NCBI GenBank assembly: GCA_026027325.1
Contig: JAMSLZ010000008.1
Span: 868,001-932,000 of the forward strand
Direction of reading: 5' to 3'
Length of the DNA: 64,000 nucleotides
Source of the DNA: Actinomucor elegans
Lineage: Eukaryota > Mucoromycota > Mucoromycetes > Mucorales > Mucoraceae
Below the pieces are notes generated by a model. The model did no database searches, was not told the origin of the DNA, and saw only the letters and a program-made list of their open reading frames with translations. How positions within the stretch are numbered: position 1 is the stretch's first letter; each line of letters begins with the position of its first letter. Positions 35,304-46,634 of the stretch are shown piece after piece. Both the position numbers and the translations under genes were made by a program.

Positions 35304-35338
35304 ATGGCAGTAGAAACGAAAAAAGTAAATCCAAACAC
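35138..35338 (-). CDS. Possible small Cys-rich single-pass membrane protein
   Basis: An ATG-started 66-codon frame has a hydrophobic N-terminal segment [16 protein letters not shown], a basic stretch EEAKKKTQRLKAL and a Cys-rich tail SCYYCLCLNPESDRGCYDAC. The layout suggests a signal-anchored protein with paired cysteines. Against it: it overlaps the inferred first exon of SPT3 antisense, and its promoter would lie in SPT3. No family recognised. Confidence 0.3.
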   Translation of the reverse strand: MFGFTFFVSTAIIIITSATIYNLEEAKKKTQRLKALSCYYCLCLNPESDRGCYDACQKQYDLIVSL

Positions 35339-36547
35339 TATTGGTTTTCAACGAGACACACACTTGTATTAACATTGAATAACGTCTAGTCAAAATATCG
35401 CTTTCAAAGTGAAATTCAGCAAATGATGTTTGTTTTCGGTGAAGTGGCCGATCCTCTACAAGAAACGACCTTGCTCGTAGAAGACATTGTTCGGTCACAA
35501 GTGATAGAAATCGTAAGGACGCAAAAAAGAAAGAAAGAAATCCTTAGTTAATATGACTTCTAATCAAAGCTAATGCTCTAGATCATTCAAGCGGCTGCAC
35601 AAGCAAGTAGACGCAATTCGCGATATCTGAGTGCAGAGGACTTGATTTTTTTAATGAGACACGATCGTGCCAAGGTGAATCGTTTAAGATCTTTTCTAAG
35701 CTGGAAAGATGTGCGAAAGAATGCCAAAGACGCGTCCGGGGATCAAGTCGAGGATGTAGTAGAAGAAACAAATACCGGCAAAATCCACAGAAGCATTATC
35801 AAACTACCTTGGGAGCTCGTGAACCAGTTTTCTGATGTTATTACCAAATCATTGAATGGCGACGAGGAGTCTGAAGATGAGGATGAACTGGAGGCATATA
35901 ATGATTCGATTCAACGACTAAAAGATGCAGACGATATAACGCGAGCCATGACACGAGAAGAATACGTGCATTACTCAGAATGCCGTCAGGCTTCTTTCAC
36001 ATATCGCAAAGGTAAACGGTTTAGAGAATGGGCTTGTATGAGTGCCATTGTTGAAGTGAAGCCCAATGATGATATTGTCGATAGTCTGGGATTCTTGACA
36101 TATGAAATGGTATCCAAGTTAACAATGACGGCTATCAAAATTAAGCGTGATTTGATGGAAGCAGCTGGCAAAAAAGAAGACGAACCAGTGGGTTTAGGAA
36201 GTTCTGGATTGAAACGAAAAAGAGAAGATGAAGAAAACAACGATGCAACAACGCCTTCACATGCTAATACTGCTACTACTGCTATTATTGCTACAGGTGT
36301 AGATGGTACCGTTTCGACTCCTCAGCAAGATGACGGTACTGATGGTTCAGATGATGATAACAAAGAAAAAGATGCACCTGGATCGCCGGGTTCTGATAGC
36401 AATGGTCTATTTAGTTTACCAAGTACAGAGCAAACGCCTTTATTAGCTGAACATATACACGAAGCATTTAGAAGGCTTCAACAAGTACCTCAACCTGTAA
36501 AGAACTACAGAGGTGGTTTGGTTCGTACTAGAATTTCATTGATCTAA
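35304..36547 (+). CDS. SPT3: Spt3, SAGA complex TBP-binding subunit
   Basis: Exons 35304-35324, 35390-35512 and 35582-36547 give 369 residues. The N-terminal histone-fold reads [20 protein letters not shown] then [17 protein letters not shown], and across intron 2 [20 protein letters not shown] and [20 protein letters not shown]. The second part has [18 protein letters not shown] and [15 protein letters not shown], the second histone-fold-like half. Spt3 pairs with Spt8 in SAGA and controls TBP delivery to TATA promoters. The acidic, Thr/Gly-rich insert near residues 250-310 is low complexity. The first exon (MAVETKK) is inferred from a GTAAAT donor because a TAG precedes the conserved KYRF. 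Confidence 0.92.
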
Positions 36548-37019
36548 TTGAATAAAGTAACTGTACTTTTAAATTGAGATTCTCAGTGCATCTTTGAGTA
36601 TAATAATTGTTGTTTCTCAATGGAACGATTTACTATATCGATAGCATGCGTTTTGCCTTTATATGTATATGTTGGGTTTATTTGCCAACATGAATAAAAA
36701 AAAAAAAAAAAAAAAAAAAACTGAGCTCTCAATTCAAGGTATAATATTTGATATAAAAAAATATACAGTTGAATTAATATATAATAATATATTCGAAACA
36801 AGGCATATTTGTAAAGCAACACATGTTCTCTGTAGATGTTATACAAAGTGGTAAATGAACTAGTAGAATAAGAAAGTCCTTTAACATGGATCCAACTAAT
36901 TTAGAAAAGGTGATATGGGCAAAACTATATGTATAAACAAAGTTATTCTTTAACTGTATTTTCTGTAAGTATTATTGAGGTCTTGGTAGATAAAACAGTT
37001 AGCTCTGAATATATAGTAC

Positions 37020-37110
37020 TAATTTGATTCGACATTTGATTGAGATCTTGGGCGATCTATTGATCAATAGATCAAGTTGTTCTAGAATGTGCGTAATATT
37101 CAGCACATTC
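37020..37110 (-). repeat. Degenerate ~165 bp repeat, single reversed unit
   Basis: The minus strand reads CAATAGATCGCCCAAGATCT followed by CAATCAAATGTCGAATCAAA, matching the AGATCTCTC and TCAAATGTCGTATC parts of island B unit 2. Confidence 0.45.
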
Positions 37111-37130
37111 GTAAAATATTGTTCTAGTAA

Positions 37131-37454
37131 ATGAAGTACCTCATTCTGGACAAGTACGAGTTATCATTAGTGACATTAAAGTACAATCGGACAAGGAATG
37201 TTGCAATCGAGGAAATAAAAAACAAAAAATTTGTGGAGGTATACCCATGGCGCCAAATCTCTCACTTTCCTTCTTGGTTGTTTTGGAGTACACAGATTGC
37301 ATTTTTTAACAGCATAATCTTTTATGTACAAAAGAATGCGAGTTTTATATATTTAGAAGTATGTTTGACGCTTTTGTTTATCAAATACTCGAGTCACGAT
37401 CGCATTACTAAAAAGAATCCTCAAAAACAAGCTTTATCCTTCATACCTCTATAA
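37131..37454 (+). pseudogene. Possible truncated PIG-H-like (GPI-GlcNAc transferase subunit) sequence
   Basis: A 107-codon frame has two hydrophobic stretches (FPSWLFWSTQIAFFNSIIFY and FIYLEVCLTLLFIKY) after a basic N-terminus. This two-helix hairpin, ending near KYSSHDRITKK, weakly resembles the front of PIG-H (Gpi15). The conserved C-terminal PIG-H domain does not follow in any clear splice continuation; a weak NLLYIVLTLCYY exon near 37495 soon hits a stop. It may be a truncated copy or chance. Confidence 0.25.
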
Positions 37455-37948
37455 ATTAAAAGATATACTCCGTATATGTACATTACAGGACTCGTGCGGA
37501 AGCTAATCTTTTGTATATCGTATTGACACTTTGTTATTATTGAAAACTGGATCAGTTTTTTTTTTGGGAAGGGGGTTTGGAAATTTGGTTTTGCCAAGCG
37601 TAATTGCTGGTAGCCAATCAAAACTAACTAAATTTTAAATAGCAGTAAGAGTATTCTATTAATGTATATACACAGCCTCCGTCGATAGTTTATTGTTTTC
37701 TCTATTTAGTAATCTCTCTATTCAGAAAAAGCAGCTGCCTCTACAAAGGCCCCTCTCACTAAAAAGGGTCTCTTTCTTCCGCGTATGGAAAACTTGAGAA
37801 GTATACAGTATATTAAAATAAATATATGTAGTTTATTATTGTACATAATAAAGATGCAGAGTGCTAATAAGGTTATTAATTGTAATAGTAGTAAAGAGAG
37901 TTATGAATGGGGAATAATTTGTACATAAAACAAAGGCGTTCTCTTGTT

Positions 37949-39420
37949 TTAATCTAATAATTGACATAAACCAAATTCTTCACGGCTCGAGGCAAATTGC
38001 AGAGCGGCTTGATAATGGAACCAAATACCTCCACAAACGAATAAATGCCAGAATTGATGAGAATGACCCAAATGATCGAATTTGCCTGGCCAGAACTTCT
38101 CAGGAAACTGGTTACCATAAAGAATGACACCTGCAAGATAACAAGCAATTGATTTGAAGACAGGAGCTAACCAACTGAATGTCTCAAAAGTACCACGGAT
38201 AACAGCCAAATGAGCAATGACAATAGCACCTGATGAGGCTAACGCTATAAAAAAAGCAATGCGAAGCCATCTACGCTCATGCTTATCAAACCAGGCCTGG
38301 AAAGGCATGCTCACGCCAATGACAGCCAGACTGGATGTAGCGGTGATATAGGCATTGCGTACGGCATCATCGCAATAGAATCCATAGTATTCACAAAGGA
38401 TAATACTGGCGCAAATCAAAACAGAGATACCAACATAATCTAAGCAGGCGACTTGGCGGTAAACTTTAAGATCATTGATGCCTGATAGTGTATGCCAAAC
38501 AGTAGAGCACATCAAGCATTTACAAGCGGCTAAAAAGAAGACCAGAAACACAATGCGATCAGTGATAGGAATGCTAGTCATCAATTCAGAAAAGAACAAT
38601 TCATAAATGCCAATGCTAAAGAGCGCAACAAAGCCCAAAAGATGAGTCCAGATGTTCCCTGTTTCATTATGAAAATAAAAGAGAGAATACCAACAATCGG
38701 CAGCCGAATCTAAGAAGCGGTAGCCAGTTCGGATATACTAATAGTGCCGAGTTTAATATAGTACTACATTACACATATGAAGGCTGTCTTATTTACCTCA
38801 TTACTTTGCCAAGGGCCAGGTAATTCGTCGTACATCAACAATCGATTGGCTGTGGAAGACATGGCATACTTGAGTTTATCAATATGTTCATTGGCTACAC
38901 CTGCAACTACCATGAACTTTTCTTCTACACGTTCACGCATTTTATCAGCGCGATCTAGAGCATCAGATATCTTTCCATCCAATTCCTCCATTTTGATCAT
39001 GAAGGCATCAATCGTGTTATCAAGCGAATTGTTATCTAGATCTAATTCATGATATTTTTTTGAAAGCTCCATCATGGCGCTCACAAGATCAGGTGGTGTC
39101 ATGATGTGATAGTATTTGGTCGTATCAGTCAATTTAACATCAAGTTCTTGAAGGACTTGACGTCTAGCCTCCAGGGCTTTTTCTCGGCGTTCATCCCATT
39201 CTTGACCAAGACTTTCTAGTAAAAGGTAAGCCTTGTTGACTTTGGCTACTGTATAGTTCTGAAGACGCTCGCTGTTGACTACTGATTGTTCAAACTGTGA
39301 TAATCGATATTTGAACTTTTTCATCAATGGTTCGAGGCTATCTTTAAAGAAGTCTTCAAGATCCAAAGGCTCGTCATGGTTGAGAACTGATTGAGGTTGT
39401 ATAGTCAACAAGTTTTCCAT
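37949..39420 (-). CDS. PAQR/Izh3-type seven-transmembrane protein with N-terminal coiled coil
   Basis: Exons 39420-38797 and 38737-37949 give 470 residues. The first ~190 residues are soluble and helical (heptads around FEQSVVNSERLQNYTVAKVN and MIKMEELDGKISDALDRADK). The PAQR core starts NEYIRTGYRF across the intron, then YSLFYFHNETGNIWTHLLG, STVWHTLS, CLDYVGISVLI and GHSHQFWHLFVCGGIWFHY. The conserved Ser/His/Asp residues of the family's metal site are present. Yeast Izh3 has a similar long N-terminal extension; Izh proteins affect zinc and sterol homeostasis in membranes. Start taken at MENLL because no upstream in-frame ATG exists. Confidence 0.92.
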
Positions 39421-40910
39421 GGTATGGTATAAGGTGAACTTGAAGAAAAGTATAGACAAAGTGAAAGAAACAGGTTGAATGGCAAGCAAGATAAAACGCT
39501 TATTTATGTCTTTTCAACGGGTTTTAAGAATTTTTGTTTGTTTGACCGACTGATGATTGGTAGAATACGACTTTATCCGATCGTTCAATAGCCCTACTCA
39601 CTTCCTACTCAAACAATGGGGAACCGACAAATGGGGAATGAACTTTTGGCCAGTCATATCAAATCGGTAATCAATGTCTAGCCAATTAGAAAATTTTAAA
39701 ACCTCTCTTTCACGAGATTACAGTGGAAAATAGGGAACCCAGTGAGGCTAACTATAAAGCACTATGAACAATTTATGTTACTCTGCGTAGATGTTTACTT
39801 GTATCATCAGTAATGGCTAACCCATGATGTGTAACAGAAAGAGAAAAAAAAACGTTAGACTAGACTATCGCTAACAAAAAACTACATAGGAACAGCGTGC
39901 GTTTGATGGTCCCTAACATGGTTTCATGATTGTTTTTTCCAGATTAATAAGAAGCACGTTTCAAATACCAAAAAACCATTCGATAACCTCTTTATTTTAA
40001 TCATCTAATTTTCAAACACGTCTCCCCTTGGATTGATGCTCTATTACTATGTTTTGAGTAAGGCACAGATGCCCTGACCTATATTTTCTTGTCGGATAAA
40101 GTTCGAATCCAGCCAAATAGAACATTCATTGTTACAATACTAAAAGTGATAAGGTTCGATATAGACGTAATTTATGGTACCATCTATTACTTTTGAATGT
40201 GGAGAAGAAGAAAAAAAAATAGGCACACTGCACTAGCAAGATCGTTTGACGTTTGCATGATCACAAGCAAGTTATGATCAAGGACCGGTGATAACGTCCC
40301 TGTAAATGAATTTCTGGGTTCATTACAGCAAGATGTTCGGCTGATGGCATTCTCAAATAATTTCCACGCTTAAAATAGCTTTTCTTTCTCGATTCGGGAT
40401 AGCTCAACATTTGCATCTAGGCAATTCCTCAAGATGAAGTAGCTCCAGACATAGTTTGCATACTTATTCAACATTGGCAAAATCAATGGCTATGAAAGTG
40501 CATTTCAGCTGTATTCATACATGTCTTTCGGTTACGCAGACTTATCGCAGTCAAGTTAAAAGGTTGGGTATCCCGATTAAAGAGAGAGATTGTTCAACTT
40601 ACGCCCTGTTACACGACTAGTTTCTAATTTCACAAATACCTCTTCGCATACAAAACAATGCATCTAATGCTTGATAACTTATAATACCTCTTGTACCCTA
40701 AATTCCATAATACCTTTGGTGCTAGTTGTTTATAATACCCCTGCCATTCAATAGTTTGTAATCCCTCTAATACTCCATCCGTACGACTCTACATAGAACT
40801 AGTTTTGCGGAAAAACATAACCACTGAAGAAACAGTTCAAGTCAATTACATGCTATTACACGATATAAATATGATTTACAATTGAGTGGTGAATATTCTC
40901 AATTTTTACA

Positions 40911-41520
40911 ATGTCTACATCAAGTAAGATCATTGTTTTCGGCTCGATATAATCTTTTTTAAAATACATTTTTACTATATCAGTAAACCAGAAGCAAGGG
41001 AAAACAAGAAAACATTTTAGCCAATGAATGGCATTTAAATCAATGACTGAAACAGAATAATCCCAGGGCTATTGCTCATTCTAATCTTAGATTACACATC
41101 AAATGTGAATCTGGTTGAAATTGGTTGCGATCTCACACATCATGCAAATTTCCAAAATGTGATTTTAAAAACTGGGTTACTGAAATCTTGAGTCAGAACG
41201 TAAAAGTCGAATTAGATGATGACATATGTACTATTTCGTTTATAAATATACTGGGCTATTCCCTTTTGAGCAATACACGTTTTATAAGGGAAAAAAATTG
41301 GCACCAAGAGCCAAAATCTCCCATAAGAAAAGAGTTGTTTAGCTCCTCATCGTGTAAAGAGTGTCATTACAAAAACCCCTTGATTCAAAAGAAAGTGATG
41401 GTTTCAATCAATTTCCAGAATCTCAAATTACCATCATATTTCATTGATGATTGTGGTTTAACGTTATGGTTTGAAGAGAATATAGATGGATCCAGTGGTT
41501 TAATCGGCACCGGCCAATGA
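40911..41520 (+). pseudogene. Coding relic with in-frame TGA codons, unidentified
   Basis: One frame reads LANEWHLNQ, TGA, LKQNNPRAIAHSNLRLHIKC, ESG, TGA, NWLRSHTSCKFPKCDFKNW and continues open to a TGA at 41520, about 131 codons after the second stop. Both internal stops sit where TGG (Trp) would fit. Cys pairs (SCKFPKC, SCKEC) suggest a metal-binding protein. A short upstream exon from ATG at 40911 is possible. Family not recognised. Confidence 0.4.
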
Positions 41521-42179
41521 AACGACTTTACATTTTGGTTTCATGCAAGAATATTTATTGGATGGCGGTGATTAAGCATGCTTTGAGCTTGCTCTCATTT
41601 TTTTAAAAAACAAAATAAAACTGGGGGCTTGAAACCGAGAAAAAGTTTACCAAGCGATATACCAGGCTTTTTAAATGTCCTTTGTGGCATCAAACAAATG
41701 AAACAAACAGTTTTTACTACTGTAGTGAACCCCTGTTGATTATCGGATGTCGACGAATAAAAAAACACTCCATCACCACAGCAGCCAGTATCTCTAGAAG
41801 AGCTCAATATATATAAAGTAATAATGATAATAATTGATCTACATACTGAACCAAGCGCTTTTCAATCCAAAAGTGTCGATACAGAAAACTCATATTAACA
41901 AAATACGTGCAAAATTTCTTGAAAATCAAATAATATATAAATTATTAAGTGCTCATTTTGATTTGTAAATGGATTATTTTCCTAATTTTTTTCTTGCAGT
42001 GCAATTACAAGTTGCACCATATTTATATATAAAAAAATGTTTATATATGCTGAAAAGACATTAAACCTCCATAATAATATACATAAAACTTTGTTTTCAA
42101 AACGTTTTCTTACTTGCCCAAAAACCGGACTTTAAAATGTTGATCCAAAAGGTACAATCTTTCAAATCTTCATATTGAG

Positions 42180-42610
42180 CATCATTAGATCTCACGATCG
42201 ATTCTTGTTTCATATTGTCTCTATCACTGTATATTCACAATGAATCATTAAATTTACTAAATTTGCTATTTTACTAAATTACTATGAGCCTATTAGAGCT
42301 TATTGACTTAAAACGTAAGAATTTCACAGATGTAAGGATCTATAAATTTCTCGACTGATTTTGATTCAATATCGCACATCTGACTATAGTAGCTTATACT
42401 TGGAATGCATTGTTACATTTACTAAATTATTTGCTTTTGCTACAATAGAATTACTATATTATGCACTTTTTAATAATTAATTGTAAATTATATAAATTTC
42501 ATACGGCATCACACTAATGTTATGTAGATCTCGGCCAATCACGATGAAATTCTAGTTTGCGTTTCAAGTTCAGTATAAATAGTTGTTTATATGAGTATTG
42601 ATGTCCAATG
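42180..42610 (+). repeat. Degenerate ~165 bp repeat, island F (three units)
   Basis: Units at about 42186, 42351 and 42530. Middle unit: CTCGACTGATTTTGATTCAA then TATCGCACATCTGAC, with the second half GGAATGCATTGTTACATTTA. The others keep AGATCTCACGATCG and AGATCTCGGCCAATCACG. Confidence 0.55.
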
Positions 42611-43849
42611 ATTTTTTTTTTTACATTATTTAACAGTAAACTAAACACAGATTGTAGTATCGCTGGTATAATCGTTTTTTTTTTTTTTTTTTTTTTACTC
42701 AGATTGACTTTTGTGTCACTTCACTGGTATATATGGCAATATTGAAACCTCTAGAAGAATTACTCAAGAAGCGATCCAAGAGCTACTGATGGTTGGTTCT
42801 GACAAAAAAAAATGTATGTTACATATAAGGGAGCAGCTGAAACCAGTGTCTAATGTGGAGTAGAGTGCATTTGTTCACTCTTAAAAAAAAGATCTACATT
42901 ACAACAGAAGAAAGTGTATAGGGGAACATATCCAGAGCATGTTCTTAATTGCCAATATTCCACCCAAGAATTACGGGTGAAAACCTCAAAATAGAAAGCA
43001 AAGCTGTTATTGCTAGTCCCAAACCTGGATAATGTATTTATATATACTTGATATGCTTTGAATCAGAAGAAGAAGAAAAAAAAGATGTTTGATTATACTG
43101 AGTTCATTAATTATTCTGGTAAGAATGTATGATAGGCGATCTTTTTTTTTTTTCGTGATAAGACGAGTTAGTTGTTTCGAAAGCGGGCAATAAAGGGGGC
43201 AAGCAAGCAAGAGATCAACAATGCTTAAAAAGACCAGTTCACTAAATGAACGCACCAATTAATCTGCGCGGGTTCCTATCAAGCCAAAAAGGAATTCTTT
43301 TGTTACACGGGTTATATGTATTAGACACACAGACTGCCGGACAGGTCATGTATCTTACACCGCAGGGCCGCATATTAGAAAGTTGCAATCAAAATAAGTT
43401 TTTTAAGGATAGATTAGCTATAAGAGAGTATATTATTCTAGATAAGCTTGGGATTGAAAGGCATTATCGTAGTAAAAAAACGGTTGGTCCAGACAGACAA
43501 TCCTCTCACGGCACAAAAAAAAAAAAATGTATGTGATCTTTCCCGTGTAACTGTAGATAATTCTGACTGACATATTTCGGTTTAATGTATACAAAACAAG
43601 GCTTATTTTGTTTATTATCTAGTCAGGATATGGATATAGACGCGTCTTTTTTTTTCTTTGTAGTTAAAGCATAGAGTAAATAGAACGTGTTTTTTATTAT
43701 TATAAAAGATAGGAGGATAGCGTATATAAATCGGGAGAATATAGTTTGTTGATGTTTGTTAAAATAAAGGGTTTCAATATAGAATCATAGCAGGGGGGAG
43801 GTTTGATTGAAACAATAGTATATATTTATATATATATATATAAAACAGT

Positions 43850-44906
43850 TTATGCGGTTGTAGTAGAACGATAAGGCCACCAGCTTCTTTGCTGTTGTGA
43901 TTCATAAGGGGGATATATAGCATTATTATAAGTTGTTGGGTTGGGTTCAAAAGTATATTGATGATGGTATTGTTCACTAGTAGCAGAGGATGATGACGCT
44001 ATCTCGGTTCTAGCAGGGGAGACAGCGCGTTCATCTTCGGCACTATGGGTTGTACTTCTAGATTCATAGTCAGAATATACTAGATTGGGCGTTCCATTGT
44101 AAGGTTGCCTTGCGATTGCTAGGTCACGATCCACTTCATCATTGGAAGCACCACCTACAAATGAACGTATTAAATGGAGTTAAAGGCAATAAGATGGATC
44201 AATAAAGTGCGTTAGTAAATGCATAGAATAATAAAAAGGATATCAATTGTATACAGTCTTTCAGGTGGAACCCAATCGACATAGTCATACTCTTCTGTCA
44301 GTTGAGTTTTAGCTAAATAAAATGTTAGTTTTCATCATTTTACTATTCTTATTAATTTACTTTGTTTGTTCAGATGAACCAATTCTTGCTTGAGCCTAGT
44401 GATCTTTTGCTGTACTTGTTCTACCAGATCTGAGCGTGCTTTTTTGCGAGCAAACTATATAGACAGTGTGCAACGTAGCACTCAGTAAGGGCAAAAAGAT
44501 ATGAAAATTTATCACGCAGCTTACATAGAAATCATCCCAAGCTTGCTTTTTCTGAGCAGCGAACCAATCATGGATAGATTGAAGTTCAAAATTTCTCCAA
44601 TTCTCTACCTTTTGTAAGCGCTCGTTCTTGGATTGATCAAGTTGGCTCATCAGACGAATGTATTCTGGGTGTTCAGAAGCTTCAGTCTTGCCCATTGGTT
44701 GTGTTTGTTGACTATATAAACATGTAAATAACGAATTCAATAATATAATCTACATACTGCTCTTGTTTTGATCGATTTTCAAGATCTGCATCCTTTTTAC
44801 TCATACGTTGCTTCTTCTTTTTCAATTTGGTCTTGGAAATGATATGATCCGTTGTAGGAATCTTTTTATTACAAGATCGACTACTACGAGTAATGGAAGA
44901 GGTCAT
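43850..44906 (-). CDS. Sds3/BRMS1-like protein (probable histone deacetylase complex subunit), last splice junction out of phase
   Basis: Read from ATG 44906 (MTSSITRSSRS, then a basic KLKKKKQR stretch). The Sds3-like coiled coil spans the next exons: YIRLMSQLDQSKNERLQKVE, NWRNFELQSIHDWFAAQKKQ, FARKKARSDLVEQVQQKITR and LKQELVHLNK. Sds3 is a core scaffold of Rpd3L/Sin3 deacetylase complexes; the match is by pattern and fairly weak. The last exon (44154-43850) encodes a Ser/Thr/Tyr/Pro-rich tail. Joining it to the previous exon (ending VDWVPPER then CT before GTATAC) leaves the frame wrong by one base, and the intron contains no other AG. About 300 residues if joined. It diverges from ATP12. 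Confidence 0.6.
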
Positions 44907-45413
44907 GTTTGATTGGGTAAGGGTTGAGAGAAAAGACAAGAAAAAGTATGAAAGAGAGCAAAAGGGGAAAGAAAAGATGCAATAGCCACACAAACTAACT
45001 TTAAACAGTGTTGGGTTAGAAATAATTATTATGTTGATGATGTGTCACACACAGGCCAGCCCTTCTTCTTCTTTGTAGCGGCGAATCTGATGACAAGAAG
45101 CTCTCTATATGAAACAAAGGGACAGAAAGCTAAAGATGGACTATCTTTTTTTTTTCAAGACAATCATTCTATAACCATCATTTTGAGCCTTAATATAATC
45201 CACTTAGCTATCCATTATAATTGATATCTCATAGCAAAGCTGGGGATCACCGCCCAAAAAAAAGGTGTTTATTATTCCTTGACCGATTTTCTGAATACCA
45301 TATAAAGAACAAGGCGTCACAATCCCAGAGTTTTTGAAAATGCCAAAAGGCCCGTAGCCTAGCATCGGCTCTTGCTTTTTTTTTTATTGTCCCTGGTTTC
45401 TATTCATTTAATC
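44907..45413. promoter_or_regulatory. Divergent promoter region (Sds3-like / ATP12)
   Basis: About 500 bp between outward-facing starts. T/C-rich tract just upstream of ATP12 (45372-45395). A GGTGATCCCC-type patch near 45243 is not assigned. No gene. Confidence 0.4.
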
Positions 45414-46623
45414 ATGTCCTCGGTCAGATCCTTATTGCGTCCTATTGCCAAATGGACAGTGCCTCGTCGCAACTTTCATTCAACTAATGTATTCCGTGCT
45501 ACTGCTGAACAGCAAGAAGAAGCTGCTGCGCAACGTAAATACACAAAAAAAAAAAATACACACACATTAGCGATTCAGTAGTAATTTTATCTTGATTATT
45601 AGGTGCTGAACGTACCATGACTCGTTTCTGGAAGCGTGCAGGAATCAAAGATGAGAAAGGTACATTGATAATCTTTGTTTTCACTCGAGATCTTTTGGTT
45701 TTTCATAGAGATCCTTTTTGAGATCTCTCTTTTTTTTTAATAGAGATCTTGACCCAAGATTCCTCTTGTTGACCAAGAACTTTCTTGGGGCATTGACTAA
45801 TATACATTTTCTATTAATTAGATGGCGTAACCGTTGTCCTTGATCAACGCAACTTGCGTACACCTAGCAAAAACATCGTCAAGTTCCCTACGAAACAAAG
45901 AGAACTTGCCTTATTAACAGCTGCTGAATGGGACGCCCAAACCAAAAACTTGAAAGCACATACATTGCCTTTGGTAAAACGAATGCACCATTTTGATATG
46001 GCTATGCACTCTTTCTAACTTTTTTTTTTTCTTACAGACTTCAGTTGTTGCTCGCGCTATTGATGCATTCGACCCCAGATATGCCGAAGATCCTACTGTC
46101 AGAACAGCCGTCATTGATAAATTAATGCAGTACTTTGATACAGATGCCATTTGTTATCACGAAGACTTTCCTGAATACCTGTGTGATCTTCAAGACAAAT
46201 ACTGGAAGCCTATCATTGAATGGACAGAAAAGACATACAATGTCAAGATCAACACAACCACCGATATCTTTGCAGTGACTCAGCCCGAAGAAACCAAAGC
46301 TACATTAAAAGATGTCATTGATCAAATGGGTCCTTTGGAATTATCTGCTTTTGAAAAGGCAGTGATGAGCTCCAAGAGTTTCTTGATCGGTTTTGCTTTG
46401 GTGCACAAGGGTATTACGGTTGAACACGCTGCTCAAGCTGCTCACGTTGAAATGAACGCTCAAATGGATAGATGGGGAGAAGTAGAAGACAGTAAGTTTT
46501 GCTTTGATTGTAACAAACGAGATGCTAATGCTTTATTGGTAAGGTCATGACGTTGAACGTGAATATATTAGACAGACCTTAGGTTCAGTGGCTATTGCGT
46601 TGATGGACAAGCATCAAGGCTAA
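45414..46623 (+). CDS. ATP12: Atp12, mitochondrial F1-ATPase assembly chaperone
   Basis: Five exons (45414-45534, 45603-45659, 45822-45973, 46038-46491, 46544-46623) give 287 residues. The N-terminus (MSSVRSLLRPIAKWTVPRRN) is a basic mitochondrial presequence. Then RFWKRAGI, VTVVLDQRNLRTPSKN, LALLTAAEWDAQ, HTLPLTSVVARAID, YFDTDAICYHEDFPEYL, and the C-terminal GPLELSAFEKAVMSSKSFLI with EHAAQAAHVEMNAQMDRWGEVEDSHDVER, all typical of ATP12/ATPAF2. It binds free F1 alpha subunit before assembly of the alpha3beta3 ring. Intron 2 is 162 nt, two to three times the others, and contains stem-loops. The stop codon is 11 bp from that of the convergent CBS gene. Confidence 0.95.
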
Positions 46624-46634
46624 ATATTGTATAA

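Larger units (their letters stand above)
36548..37948. other. Intergenic island
   Basis: 1.4 kb without a secure gene. It holds an A run of about 24 at 36697-36720, one reversed unit of the ~165 bp repeat (37020-37110) and a possible degenerate PIG-H-like frame (37131-37454). Confidence 0.5.
39421..43849. other. 4.4 kb gene-free island
   Basis: No secure intact gene. It holds a coding relic (40911-41520), a cluster of the ~165 bp repeat (42180-42610), a T run at 42676-42697 and T/A-rich stretches. A 96-codon plus frame at 43246-43536 starts with ATG but shows no family features and abuts an A-run. Confidence 0.55.

Noticed and set aside
39421..39489. N-terminal extension of the PAQR protein
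   Set aside because: Opens at TTG, no ATG; extension is hydrophobic leader sequence translated from UTR.
43246..43536. 96-codon plus frame ending in KKKKC
   Set aside because: ATG start is present but there is no domain or splice context and it ends in an A-run; treated as chance, although not excluded.
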